From Chryseobacterium gleum (GTDB lineage: Bacteria > Bacteroidota > Bacteroidia > Flavobacteriales_D > Crocinitomicaceae), in assembly GCA_945877005.1 (NCBI GenBank), contig CAMCQL010000001.1, forward strand, positions 1 through 41,545: a stretch of 41,545 nt of DNA, in the 5' to 3' direction. A model generated the notes under the pieces. It had not been told where the DNA came from and searched no databases. It saw only the letters and a program-made list of their open reading frames with translations. Each line of letters opens with the position of its first letter. Positions within the stretch are counted from its first letter, which is position 1. Made by a program: the position numbers and the translations under genes. Positions 10,101-17,236 of this stretch are shown here, piece after piece.

Positions 10101-10313
10101 CATGCGGTATCGAAAAATATTTACACAAAGGTTAATTAGTAAAAAAACTAATAGTATTTCAAACCATTTCGCATTATAAATAAAAAGTTTAGCAGTTTGA
10201 ATATCGTATTTGGATTCTAATATGGTAGCGAGGGCGATGGCTACAAGAAAAATTAACATTCCCAACGCCATCATACGCATTGAAAATAGGTTTTGAAATA
10301 TTTTTTTGTACAT
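7128..10313 (-). CDS. ccsBA: Fused ResB-CcsA cytochrome c biogenesis protein (System II synthetase)
   Basis: Carries haem across the inner membrane and attaches it to CxxCH of apocytochromes c. 1061 residues. The N-terminal ResB/CcsB part has three helices (about 12-30, 42-65, 78-95), a large periplasmic domain and a fourth helix (about 435-455). The C-terminal CcsA part has several helices and the haem-handling WWD motif WGRYWGWDPKETWALVS at about 949-965. Conserved His candidates are in LMIHVAI and GLHSY. Between the halves lies a Bacteroidota-type insert that begins with a helix and a His-rich stretch GDHHNHSHEQ near residue 497. It overlaps bshB1 by 4 bp downstream, an operon with no obvious functional link beyond thiol chemistry. 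Confidence 0.93.
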   Translation of the reverse strand: MYKKIFQNLFSMRMMALGMLIFLVAIALATILESKYDIQTAKLFIYNAKWFEILLVFLLINLCVNIFRYRMFAREKIAMLSFHLSFIVIVIGAAVTRYFGFEGLMLIREGSSSNFIYLSDPHLWFKINDGKMQYTLNQKLLQSEQFLNSFNHEVNFPNRKKPLNIEVVSFRKKMIDTLVINDSIKECVLEIVTDGMKSNYVGPNQFVMVGENALSFEKKNSMPGIDVKRVNGQLFVNSKLPFRYLPMSKMKMYRQAGTTPPEEAFITIPSDSLVPFYSTTLYQVAGQQFVFKRVIEHAKMSKVSSGRKDRGMDVLTIKISDDVSSKLVDLIGGIGQIPETEIFKFSGLTFEMEYGSSKATLPFSIACRDFKLDRYPGSNVASSFESQVTILDTKKKYTRNQKIFMNHVMDYGGYRFFQSSYDPDEKGTRLSVNHDFWGTNITYLGYLLMAIGMIMSLFAPKGRFKDLLSKINASQKRRKVLLSMALILSMTSLGFSQGDHHNHSHEQMGTAKKEVPVHRIISEEHSEDLASLLVQDYDGRIVPLHTMADQLLRKIYGKNIFEKKNAIQVIMSMHMYPPFWMEKKIISIPQVLREPLHLSNYEDYTSLVKVETGEFKWLSNYNSAHQKLESKRSEFDKKIIKLVERFQVLSAIFSWEYMKIIPLKGDKNNTWFVPLNMDLMKKDSLSSTLALRYLAEVNDAVKKHSFVKANEFLNQLKSFQRNIAKEIVPSSKHVDLEIRYNKMSIFKNTMYSYFILGIVLLILYFVRIFVSPTQKTERIIKRTMLPFIILIGIVFVYHGIGIALRWYISGHAPWSNGYEAVVFIAWVAMLAGFIFSRKNGAVLAGTAILSFFILFVTELNLMDPEITPLQPVLKSYWLMIHVAIITGSYGFLGLGAILSFLNQVLYLFRTRKNGPRITAQIKEITAVSELTITLGLFMLTIGTFLGGIWANESWGRYWGWDPKETWALVSVLVYAVILHLRYIPGLKSTFTFNLVSFWGYSAIIFTFFGVNFYLVGLHSYAQGEGLAEIPNWIFYTAAMFFLFSLSSYFRYRFYKSKQSIE

Positions 10314-10336
10314 ATCTTAAAATTAAAGACTTAACA

Positions 10337-10368
10337 AAACTATAATTTAATTTGTTGAATTATAGTTT
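10337..10368 (-). terminator. AT-rich hairpin between the T9SS protein gene and ccsBA
   Basis: The arms AAACTATAATT (10337-10347) and AATTATAGTTT (10358-10368) are perfect inverted repeats, and the loop can pair further with one G-U wobble. On the minus strand the stem is followed by TTGTTAAG, not a strong T run. It lies downstream of the secreted-protein gene and 24 bp before the ccsBA start. It could be a weak terminator, an mRNA-stabilising stem, or an operator. Confidence 0.45.
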
Positions 10369-10385
10369 AATTGTTAAAATGTATA

Positions 10386-10393
10386 CAAAATTA
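10386..10393 (-). promoter_or_regulatory. Possible -7 box of ccsBA-bshB1
   Basis: The minus strand reads TAATTTTG, fitting TAnnTTTG. No -33 TTG is found at the right distance. The hairpin at 10337-10368 would lie in the transcribed leader. Confidence 0.3.
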
Positions 10394-10454
10394 ACATCCT
10401 ACTTCAGTAAAATGAAAGAAAAAAATTATTTTTTCAAAAAAAACAGAATCGATT

Positions 10455-13400
10455 TTATTTCAATAAATTAACGTGTCCTATAAACTCTTTTCGAGCTTTA
10501 GATACATCATCGATTACGCTTATTTTCCAAATGTAAGTGCCATCAGGGGCTAATTTATTTCCGTAAAAACCATTCCACCCTTTTGTACGGTCGTGAGATT
10601 CAAAAACTAGCTCTCCCCAACGATCATATATTTTAAAATCATAAGAATCCGAAACAATTGCTTTTGAAATTACAGGATAAAAAACCTCATTTGTTTTGTC
10701 TTGATTTGGAGTAAACGTATTTGGGACATAAATAGAAAATTTATCTGGTATATTGATTTCTTTGACTAATGTATCCATACAAGTACTTCCTCTATAGGCC
10801 ACTAAAACTATTTTATACATTCCAGCCTCTTCTTTGTATCTATAAGTCGGATTATTTTCAAGAGATATAAAACCATCACCTAAAAACCATTTATACTTTG
10901 AAGCTTTTAACGATTTATTAGTTAGTATGACTACAGGATCAACAACGTCGAGCTCAGACTTATTCAAATCAAAATCTGCAACTGGTCTTTCGTCTATGCA
11001 GATAACATTTTCTTTAACTTGATTAGAGAAGCAACCTTTACTAAAATTTGTAATTTTCATCGAATAACAACCAGAGTCATTGATTACGTGAGAGATTTGA
11101 CTCGACCCAATTACTTTTATTTTATCAGAATTTATTTCGAACAACAAGGAATCACTTTGTTGAGATGGAGGATTTGATAGGCTAAATTTAAAAGGCTTAC
11201 AACCAAAATTATCACTTATTGAAAAATCGGTAGTTGGTAAAGGATTCACGACAACCTCAATTTGCCCTTCCCCACCACAACCAACATTAGAAATTAATTT
11301 AATCTTAGAAACTCCTACTGAAGCTTTGGAAGGATTAAAAAAAGATTTTGATGAATCTGAAGGATGCGGTTCTAAACCTGTTAAATTAGCCCAAACACCT
11401 TTCGTATTGGAAGACACTGTATATTTAAAGGAATCATAAGAACAAAAAGGACCAATTGGTTGTATCTGAATTTTCTCAAATTGATCAACACTAATCGTTA
11501 TTTTCCCACTATTCGTACAATCTCCCGTTTTCAAATTAACAATATATTCTCCTGATTGATTCAATTTCACATTTTCTAATAAAGCTTTCGCGCTCGTCGA
11601 TTTAAAGTTATTTGGTCCTGACCAAACAACACTTGTTGCTGTAGTGTCTGCAATCAATTTAACGGTATCACCTAAACATATTTTAGAAGGCGCCAAAATA
11701 GCGGCACTTGGTTTCGGTGCAATCGTAAATTCGACTATTTTACTGTTTTGAGAAATACAAAGTTTTTCTAATAATAAGTATTTAACTGAATGTTTACCTA
11801 TTGGTGAATTAGTAACAGTAATCCTACCAGTCGCTTGATCAACATCTAAACCTGTTGAACTAGAAAAAACACCACCTGTTTCAAATCGTGGATCTAATTT
11901 AGGAAGTACGTCAGCTGTTTCAGAACATACCTTAGAAATCGGATAACTATAGCTAACATTAGGTGTTCGCAAACCAGAAATTAAAACTTCAGTCGTACCA
12001 GAAGTTGATGTTCCACAAACTTTTGATGTAATCCTATATTTAATAGGATATGTTTCATCAGGTTGAACATTTTTCAAATCTAACAAACCAGTTAAACTAT
12101 CTACTTTAATAATTGAATTAAGCGTAAAGAAACGTCCACCTTTTGTAAAATCAACAGGTAAATTAGGTAATGCATTTTTATCATTTATACAAATCGGTCT
12201 CTTGTAAGAGAAATTTGAATTTGGCGTTGGAGTTTCAATTATTATTTTTGCTTTACTGGTATTTTCCATCATACAGCCAATAGCCGATAATTTGTAACTA
12301 ATTTCAAATTCACCTGGTTGAGAAGAACTTAAAAATATTTTACCTGTGCTTGAGCTTACAACTAGATTTGTCGGACTTGAAAACACTCCACCTGGAACAA
12401 AATTAGGCGATTTTGTAGGTGAGATAGTCCCCAATGTTTTACAAACAGGAGTGGTGTATGAAAAATCAGAAAATTGAGGTGTCAATTGCACCAAACTAAA
12501 CGAAACAGATTTTGAAATTTCTGCCCCACATTCAGTTTTAGGATAAGTATAGGTAACAGTGTGTTTTCCTTTTACACCAGAAGATAAATCAATTTCACCA
12601 GTAGTTTCATTAATTTTTAAAGCTGTACTTGAAGAAGAAAACCTACCTCCTTTAGCAAAACCATTTGATAAAACAGGGAACTTATTTGCACCTCCAATAC
12701 AAAGTAATGTATCATAAGTAAATTCAATGTTTTTTGGTGTATTATCGATTAGGATAATATCAACATAGGGGGATCTCCTTCCACAATCAACAGTAGAACG
12801 AATTCTATAAACAATCGAATAAACGCCAGCCTTACAATTAGAAATATCAATTGCACCATTAGTTTTATTAATAATTAAAGAATCATCAACGCCACTTACA
12901 AATTCAAAAGTCCCACCACTTACAAATCCATTTTCCTTAGTAGGGGTGTATTTTTTAGTTGAAGATAGCAAGCAAATAGGTGAAGGGAAACTAAAACTTG
13001 GTAATGGCTGACCTGATGACAATAGAGTGATTTGTGTCGAATCTTTTTTTCCTAACAAACAAGAAACCTCCTTCACCTCATAATACACAGAATAGTTTCC
13101 GCTTCTAATTCCAGTAATATCTAATTTACCTGAATTAGAATCAATTTTTAATTCTTTATTTGTAGAAAAGGTCCCCCCCTGACTAAAATTTGAAACCAAA
13201 ATTGGCTCTAAGGATTTTTCATCTATTGAACCACAAATAAATTTCGAGAACTTAAAACCTGTTACAGGTGTTTTAGGTTGATTAATTTTTACGTTAACCG
13301 TGTTTGTTCCCCCCACTTCGCAGACATTTGCCGCTGACAAAGTGTAGGTAATTGCGTATGAACCAACTTTTGAAAGGTCCATTGAAATTCTACCTGAAAA

Positions 13401-14744
13401 CTTATTGACAGAAACATCTGATGAATTTGAAGTAAACAAACCGCCTTTACTAAAAGAAATATCTTTTGTTGGAAAAGTAACTGTACTATTCAAACATAAT
13501 ACCGAATCATATTTAAAATTTAAATTTGGCTCTAATGGCTTATCATAAATTGTAAATGACTTAGAAATTTCACCAGAACAACCTCCAGGATTATAAGTTA
13601 TTGTAATCATTTCAGATCCTTCGTCAATATTGTCTTTAATAGGATCAATAACTAATTGAACTGAGTCAGAATTTGCAGGAATTGTAATGGTGTTTGAAAG
13701 TTGTTTTACATCCGTAACATTTAAAGCAGTTCCAGTTATTTTATAGTTTATTACAGTTTTAGTATTTAACTTTTGAGGAATTCTAAATGTAACAATACCT
13801 TTTGAACAACCCTCAACCAAATTCGAATCGGAAACAATCGCTCCAGAAAAATTTTGTTGTTTTGTTTCTGCAGCAACTATATTACTAGATAAACTACCGC
13901 CAAGTAAAAAAACACCGCTGTCATAATTTTGATCACCAACATCTGCTAAAGCAATTTTCAAATGGTACTTTTGACCACAAATCACTTTAGCTCTGGCTTT
14001 CAAAGGCTTTGTAAAACCATCAAAACCAATTTGAGAAGAAGTCAAATCAAATGCTTCATTTACAATAAAATATTTTGAGTAATTCCTCCAATCAGGATCA
14101 ATATTATCACACGTTACAGGATTATTTTTTTTTGAGACATTTCCAGAGTTTATAGAGTTAATGCTAACATTTGTTCCATTTGAACCTGGGACAATAGCCA
14201 AATTGTGCATTTGATAAGCCCCTCCAGAAGGATTAGGACCAGTAAGAAAAAAACCGAAAATATCATTAAAACTACTACAATTGAATTCTGGGTACTCTTC
14301 GGATGCAAATACATATTCAAAATTAATTGAATCCGACTGTGGTACGAAATCAAATTCTAAAACAACCGCATCATTTGTTTGCTTACCTGTTTTTTTTATG
14401 ATTGAATCTAATTCTTTGTCTTGAATACCAGAACCTTGAACACCAGTTGCAATATTCAAATTAGGACCAATTGCATCTAATACATTGCCTGTAGAAAGTA
14501 AAACTCCTTTTGATAACCCTAAATTAGTAGCTCCAACAACATCTTTGTAAACAAATGAAGCTTTACTTAAATTTGAATTTCCAGTAAAGGTAATGTTAGA
14601 TGCTTTTAATCCATATCCAAGCAGTACTTTTTCTACTAATTGCGTTGGGGATGTTGTCGTATTTATTGATAATTGAGCGAAAATTTCTTTATCATTAAAC
14701 AAACAAAAAAAAACGATAAATAAGTGTGAGATTTTTTTATTCAT
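10455..14744 (-). CDS. Giant secreted protein: choice-of-anchor L domain, seven repeats, PKD-like domain, T9SS type B sorting domain
   Basis: 1429 residues from the ATG at 14742-14744, which places a signal peptide (MNKKISHLFIVFFCLFNDKE then IFAQ) at the very start; an ATG at 14789 would add 15 polar residues. Positions below use the longer form. Residues 45-305 resemble the choice-of-anchor L domain (GLSKGVLLSTGNV, VFASEEYPEF, DIFGFFLTGPN). A Calx-beta-like segment follows to about 415, then seven repeats of about 84 residues (423-1027), Ig-like segments, and a PKD domain at about 1270-1345 (KWFLGDG). The C-terminus (about 1352-1444, YVPNTFTPNQD, FKIYDRWGELVFES, GTYIWKI) is the gliding-motility-associated/type B T9SS signal. 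Predicted to be an outer-surface or released adhesin-like protein. Partners are unknown. Confidence 0.88.
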   Translation of the reverse strand: MNKKISHLFIVFFCLFNDKEIFAQLSINTTTSPTQLVEKVLLGYGLKASNITFTGNSNLSKASFVYKDVVGATNLGLSKGVLLSTGNVLDAIGPNLNIATGVQGSGIQDKELDSIIKKTGKQTNDAVVLEFDFVPQSDSINFEYVFASEEYPEFNCSSFNDIFGFFLTGPNPSGGAYQMHNLAIVPGSNGTNVSINSINSGNVSKKNNPVTCDNIDPDWRNYSKYFIVNEAFDLTSSQIGFDGFTKPLKARAKVICGQKYHLKIALADVGDQNYDSGVFLLGGSLSSNIVAAETKQQNFSGAIVSDSNLVEGCSKGIVTFRIPQKLNTKTVINYKITGTALNVTDVKQLSNTITIPANSDSVQLVIDPIKDNIDEGSEMITITYNPGGCSGEISKSFTIYDKPLEPNLNFKYDSVLCLNSTVTFPTKDISFSKGGLFTSNSSDVSVNKFSGRISMDLSKVGSYAITYTLSAANVCEVGGTNTVNVKINQPKTPVTGFKFSKFICGSIDEKSLEPILVSNFSQGGTFSTNKELKIDSNSGKLDITGIRSGNYSVYYEVKEVSCLLGKKDSTQITLLSSGQPLPSFSFPSPICLLSSTKKYTPTKENGFVSGGTFEFVSGVDDSLIINKTNGAIDISNCKAGVYSIVYRIRSTVDCGRRSPYVDIILIDNTPKNIEFTYDTLLCIGGANKFPVLSNGFAKGGRFSSSSTALKINETTGEIDLSSGVKGKHTVTYTYPKTECGAEISKSVSFSLVQLTPQFSDFSYTTPVCKTLGTISPTKSPNFVPGGVFSSPTNLVVSSSTGKIFLSSSQPGEFEISYKLSAIGCMMENTSKAKIIIETPTPNSNFSYKRPICINDKNALPNLPVDFTKGGRFFTLNSIIKVDSLTGLLDLKNVQPDETYPIKYRITSKVCGTSTSGTTEVLISGLRTPNVSYSYPISKVCSETADVLPKLDPRFETGGVFSSSTGLDVDQATGRITVTNSPIGKHSVKYLLLEKLCISQNSKIVEFTIAPKPSAAILAPSKICLGDTVKLIADTTATSVVWSGPNNFKSTSAKALLENVKLNQSGEYIVNLKTGDCTNSGKITISVDQFEKIQIQPIGPFCSYDSFKYTVSSNTKGVWANLTGLEPHPSDSSKSFFNPSKASVGVSKIKLISNVGCGGEGQIEVVVNPLPTTDFSISDNFGCKPFKFSLSNPPSQQSDSLLFEINSDKIKVIGSSQISHVINDSGCYSMKITNFSKGCFSNQVKENVICIDERPVADFDLNKSELDVVDPVVILTNKSLKASKYKWFLGDGFISLENNPTYRYKEEAGMYKIVLVAYRGSTCMDTLVKEINIPDKFSIYVPNTFTPNQDKTNEVFYPVISKAIVSDSYDFKIYDRWGELVFESHDRTKGWNGFYGNKLAPDGTYIWKISVIDDVSKARKEFIGHVNLLK
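11709..13523 (-). repeat. Seven tandem ~84-residue protein repeats coded within the type B T9SS protein
   Basis: Each unit reads, in outline, F-x-Y/F, four to six residues, C, then P, F, x-x-GG-x-F, a hydrophobic-x-hydrophobic strand, TG-x-I/L-D-L, G-x-Y-x-I-x-Y, and a second Cys. Units begin near residues 423, 510, 597, 688, 773, 858 and 944 (numbering from 14789). The two Cys per unit could form a disulfide. The units are too diverged at DNA level to recombine easily. Confidence 0.85.
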
Positions 14745-14830
14745 ATTGCAAAAATTTAGAATCGTTTTTGAATTTAATTCTTTATCCATACTACTTTGAC
14801 GGAGGAATAAATAAAAAGTTGTTTTAAAAA

Positions 14831-14838
14831 CAAAAATA
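14831..14838 (-). promoter_or_regulatory. Possible -7 box of the type B T9SS protein gene
   Basis: The minus strand reads TATTTTTG, fitting TAnnTTTG, about 90 bp upstream of the ATG at 14744. No clear -33 element. The rest of the 14790-14969 gap shows nothing I can name. Confidence 0.28.
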
Positions 14839-14969
14839 CATACTATTTTACCGATGAATTCATTTTTCAGTAATTTAAGAATGAATTAATATAAGGAAGA
14901 ACTCAAAATTAATTAAACACCTTTAAATAAAACAGATAGTTATAAATTAAAAACAAATAAGATTTTACT

Positions 14970-15611
14970 TCATTTAGTATTTTCTAACATTGGTACAAAA
15001 CTAAAATCACCAAAACTTTCGGTTATGTATTCATTTTCAGATTTTCTAGTAATTCTTTTCATTGTTTGAACCTCAAAACTCCCAACAGGAATCACTAATA
15101 AACCTCCTATTTTTAGTTGATTCAACAGATTTTCAGGTACAAAATTCGCTCCACAAGTCACTAATATTTTATCAAAAGGTGCATCAATAGCTCTACCTTT
15201 GTAACCATCTCCATAAAAAAGCTTAGGCGTAAATTTCAAAAAATCAATGATGTGTTTTACCTTTATATACAATTCACGTTGTCTTTCAACAGAAAAAACT
15301 TTACACCCTAATGCACACAAAATAGAAGTTTGAAAACCTGAACCTGTTCCAATTTCTAATACTTTTTCGCCCTTGGTCACTTGAAGTAATTGTGTTTGAA
15401 AAGCAACAGTGTATGGATGAGAAATGGTTTGTCCTGCTCCTATTTGAAAAGCGACATTTGAATACGCTTGTTGTTCAAAAACAAGATCTAAAAAAAAATG
15501 TCTCGGAACCTTGTCAAAAGCATCCAATACTTTTTCATCGGTAATTCCTAATAACCTTAGCTCTTCTACTAAAAACCTTCTTTTAGCTTGATGCTTGTAT
15601 GAATCAATCAT
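14970..15611 (-). CDS. pcm: Protein-L-isoaspartate O-methyltransferase
   Basis: Cytosolic repair enzyme that methylates L-isoaspartyl residues in aged proteins using S-adenosylmethionine. 213 residues, the usual length. The family motif GAGQTISHPYTVAF is at about 58-71, the SAM-binding motif I (VLEIGTGSGFQTSI) at 84-97, and the later SAM-fold segments FSVERQ, FYGDGYKG and KILVTCGA follow in order, then LKIGGLLVIPVG. It is divergent from miaE with 170 bp between the starts, and monocistronic by spacing. Confidence 0.93.
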   Translation of the reverse strand: MIDSYKHQAKRRFLVEELRLLGITDEKVLDAFDKVPRHFFLDLVFEQQAYSNVAFQIGAGQTISHPYTVAFQTQLLQVTKGEKVLEIGTGSGFQTSILCALGCKVFSVERQRELYIKVKHIIDFLKFTPKLFYGDGYKGRAIDAPFDKILVTCGANFVPENLLNQLKIGGLLVIPVGSFEVQTMKRITRKSENEYITESFGDFSFVPMLENTK

Positions 15612-15632
15612 AAATTAATAAATCTTAATTCA

Positions 15633-15640
15633 CAAATTTA
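15633..15640 (-). promoter_or_regulatory. Candidate -7 box of pcm
   Basis: The minus strand reads TAAATTTG, an exact TAnnTTTG match about 22 bp before the pcm start. The same octamer faces the other way at 15760-15767 for miaE. CAAA (TTTG on the minus strand) at 15666-15669 lies at a slightly long 25 bp spacing. Confidence 0.4.
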
Positions 15641-15759
15641 CATTGAAATTTAAAACAATTCACCTCAAATTAACCAACACACAATCGTTAAAAAAATATT
15701 TTTAAACTTATAAAATAGATTTATCATGTTTTTGATTCCATAAATCTAACAAAATCGAA

Positions 15760-15767
15760 TAAATTTG
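15760..15767 (+). promoter_or_regulatory. Candidate -7 box of miaE
   Basis: TAAATTTG fits TAnnTTTG; TTTG at 15731-15734 is a possible -33 element but 25 bp away. The ATG follows at 15782, so the leader would be very short (about 8 nt), which Bacteroidota tolerate since they rarely depend on Shine-Dalgarno pairing. Confidence 0.4.
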
Positions 15768-15781
15768 TAAAAAATTTAGGA

Positions 15782-16363
15782 ATGTTTAATTTAAAATTAT
15801 CCACAGATCCACGTTGGGTTGAAATCGCTTCTACAAATATTGAAGAACTTCTAACGGATCATGCATGGTGCGAACAAAAGGCTGCAACAAATGCAATCAC
15901 ACTAATTGCCTACAATTCTGAACACCCTGAATTAGTAACAGAACTAACAAAAATTTGTCAAGAGGAATTAGAGCACTTTAGTCAAGTTCATGACATTATT
16001 AAAAAACGTGGTTTTAAATTAGGTCGAGAAAGAAAAGATCATTATGTCAATGAATTATTTCGTTTCATGAAAAAAGACGGAAGTAGAAATGATGCATTGG
16101 TTGATCGTTTACTTTTCTCAGCGATGATTGAAGCAAGAAGTTGCGAGCGTTTCAAAGTACTTTCCGAAAACTTTGAAGATGAAGAATTAGCTAAATTCTA
16201 CAGAGAATTAATGATAAGTGAAGCGGGGCATTATACTACTTTTTTAAATTTTGCTAGAAAATATGGCACCAAAGAAAAAGTAGATTTACGCTGGAAAGAA
16301 TGGATCGAATTTGAAAACGAACTAATTCAAAATTACGGTAAAACAGAAACAGTACATGGATAA
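15782..16363 (+). CDS. miaE: MiaE-like tRNA-(ms2io6A37) hydroxylase
   Basis: Non-haem diiron monooxygenase of the ferritin-like superfamily that hydroxylates the isopentenyl side chain of ms2i6A at position 37 of tRNA. 193 residues forming a four-helix bundle. The expected iron ligands are all present: Glu31 (WCEQKAA), Glu62 and His65 (EELEHF), Glu117 (IEARSCERF), Glu147 and His150 (SEAGHY). The N-terminal LKLSTDPRWVEIA and the IEARSCERF segment are typical of MiaE. It overlaps the following DUF5522 gene by 8 bp. MiaA and MiaB, which make its substrate, are not in the window. Confidence 0.92.
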   Translation: MFNLKLSTDPRWVEIASTNIEELLTDHAWCEQKAATNAITLIAYNSEHPELVTELTKICQEELEHFSQVHDIIKKRGFKLGRERKDHYVNELFRFMKKDGSRNDALVDRLLFSAMIEARSCERFKVLSENFEDEELAKFYRELMISEAGHYTTFLNFARKYGTKEKVDLRWKEWIEFENELIQNYGKTETVHG

Positions 16364-16550
16364 TGATATGGATGGATTTTCTGTCAATAAAAAATTAAAT
16401 CCAGATGAATTTTATTACTCTACTGAAGGATACATTGTATTTACAGAAAAATATTTGTTAAAAAGAGGATATTGTTGTAAAAACGGATGTAAACACTGTC
16501 CTTACGGCTACGACTCTAGAAAAGGGAATTTTAAAAAAGATAATAAATAA
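16356..16550 (+). CDS. DUF5522 small cysteine-rich protein
   Basis: 64 residues. The core YYSTEGYIVFTEKYLLKRG is followed by YCCKNGCKHCPYGYD, with four cysteines that could bind a metal or iron-sulfur cluster. This is the DUF5522 pattern, found as a small stand-alone protein in Bacteroidota and other phyla; function unknown. The gene starts inside the last codons of miaE (8 bp overlap), so a role with the tRNA hydroxylase, for instance in electron or iron supply, is a reasonable inference but nothing more. Positions 16551-16637 to the convergent acyltransferase show only AT-rich sequence. Confidence 0.8.
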   Translation: MDNDMDGFSVNKKLNPDEFYYSTEGYIVFTEKYLLKRGYCCKNGCKHCPYGYDSRKGNFKKDNK

Positions 16551-16637
16551 AAATTGACCCTTTACAAAATCTTTTTTTAAGTATCCTGATTAGTTTAAAA
16601 AAATAAATCAAAAAATTGAAATTTTCAACCTCTAAAA

Positions 16638-17186
16638 TCAATTTAAATCAATACCATTTTCAGGAATTTTACCTTTAAACTGACTTAGTATTTTTTTGAT
16701 TGATTTAATATCTTCATCAATATTGCCTGTAGGTTCAAAAATTGAATGAAAACCACCTTTTTTATTTTCAAAATCTACATAAGCAAGATAAATTGGAACA
16801 TTTGCTTTTTGTGCAATGTAGTAGAAACCTTTTTTCCAATTTGGATTGTAACTTCTAGTTCCTTCAGGAGTAAAAACCAAAAACAATTCCTCTGATTGAT
16901 CAAAAAAAGATACAGCCTGATCTGTTAGTCGATTGTTTTTACTTCTATTCACGGGAATACCACCCATTTTTTTTAAAAGAATCCCGAATGGAAAGAAAAA
17001 AAGCTCTTTCTTAATCAAGAATTTACCTTGAATTCCGTAATGCATGAAAGCAATTTTACCTACAATAAAATCCCAATTTGAAGTATGAGGACCAACAACA
17101 ACAACTGCTTTTTTAATTTTATTTGTTGGCTTTGGATCAAAAGTCCAGCCAAATAGTCGCGCAAATAAATAAAGAATTTTTCCCAT
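16638..17186 (-). CDS. PlsC-like 1-acyl-glycerol-3-phosphate acyltransferase family protein
   Basis: Lysophospholipid acyltransferase fold, acting at the inner membrane. 182 residues from the ATG at 17184-17186 (MGKILYLFARLFGWTF). The ATG at 17207 lies within the predicted -7 box, so it is probably not used. Motif I is HTSNWD (H-x4-D), motif III GGIPVNRS and motif II FTPEGTRS, all in the usual order. The protein is shorter than typical PlsC (about 240) and resembles the compact family with an HTSNWD box. No lipid-synthesis neighbour. The substrate could be lysophosphatidate, an aminolipid or another lyso-lipid. Divergent from the 17224 gene. Confidence 0.85.
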   Translation of the reverse strand: MGKILYLFARLFGWTFDPKPTNKIKKAVVVVGPHTSNWDFIVGKIAFMHYGIQGKFLIKKELFFFPFGILLKKMGGIPVNRSKNNRLTDQAVSFFDQSEELFLVFTPEGTRSYNPNWKKGFYYIAQKANVPIYLAYVDFENKKGGFHSIFEPTGNIDEDIKSIKKILSQFKGKIPENGIDLN

Positions 17187-17204
17187 CCGTAATTTAATAT
17201 TTTG

Positions 17205-17236
17205 CAAATATATATCTTTACATATGCGAAGTTCAA
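17205..17236 (-). promoter_or_regulatory. Promoter of the PlsC-like gene, overlapping the start of the divergent gene
   Basis: On the minus strand a TTTG (17233-17236) and TATATTTG (17205-17212) are 20 bp apart, an exact Bacteroidota -33/-7 pair. The predicted transcript start near 17198 leaves about 12 nt before the ATG at 17186. The -33 box lies inside the coding start of the plus-strand gene at 17224. Confidence 0.55.
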
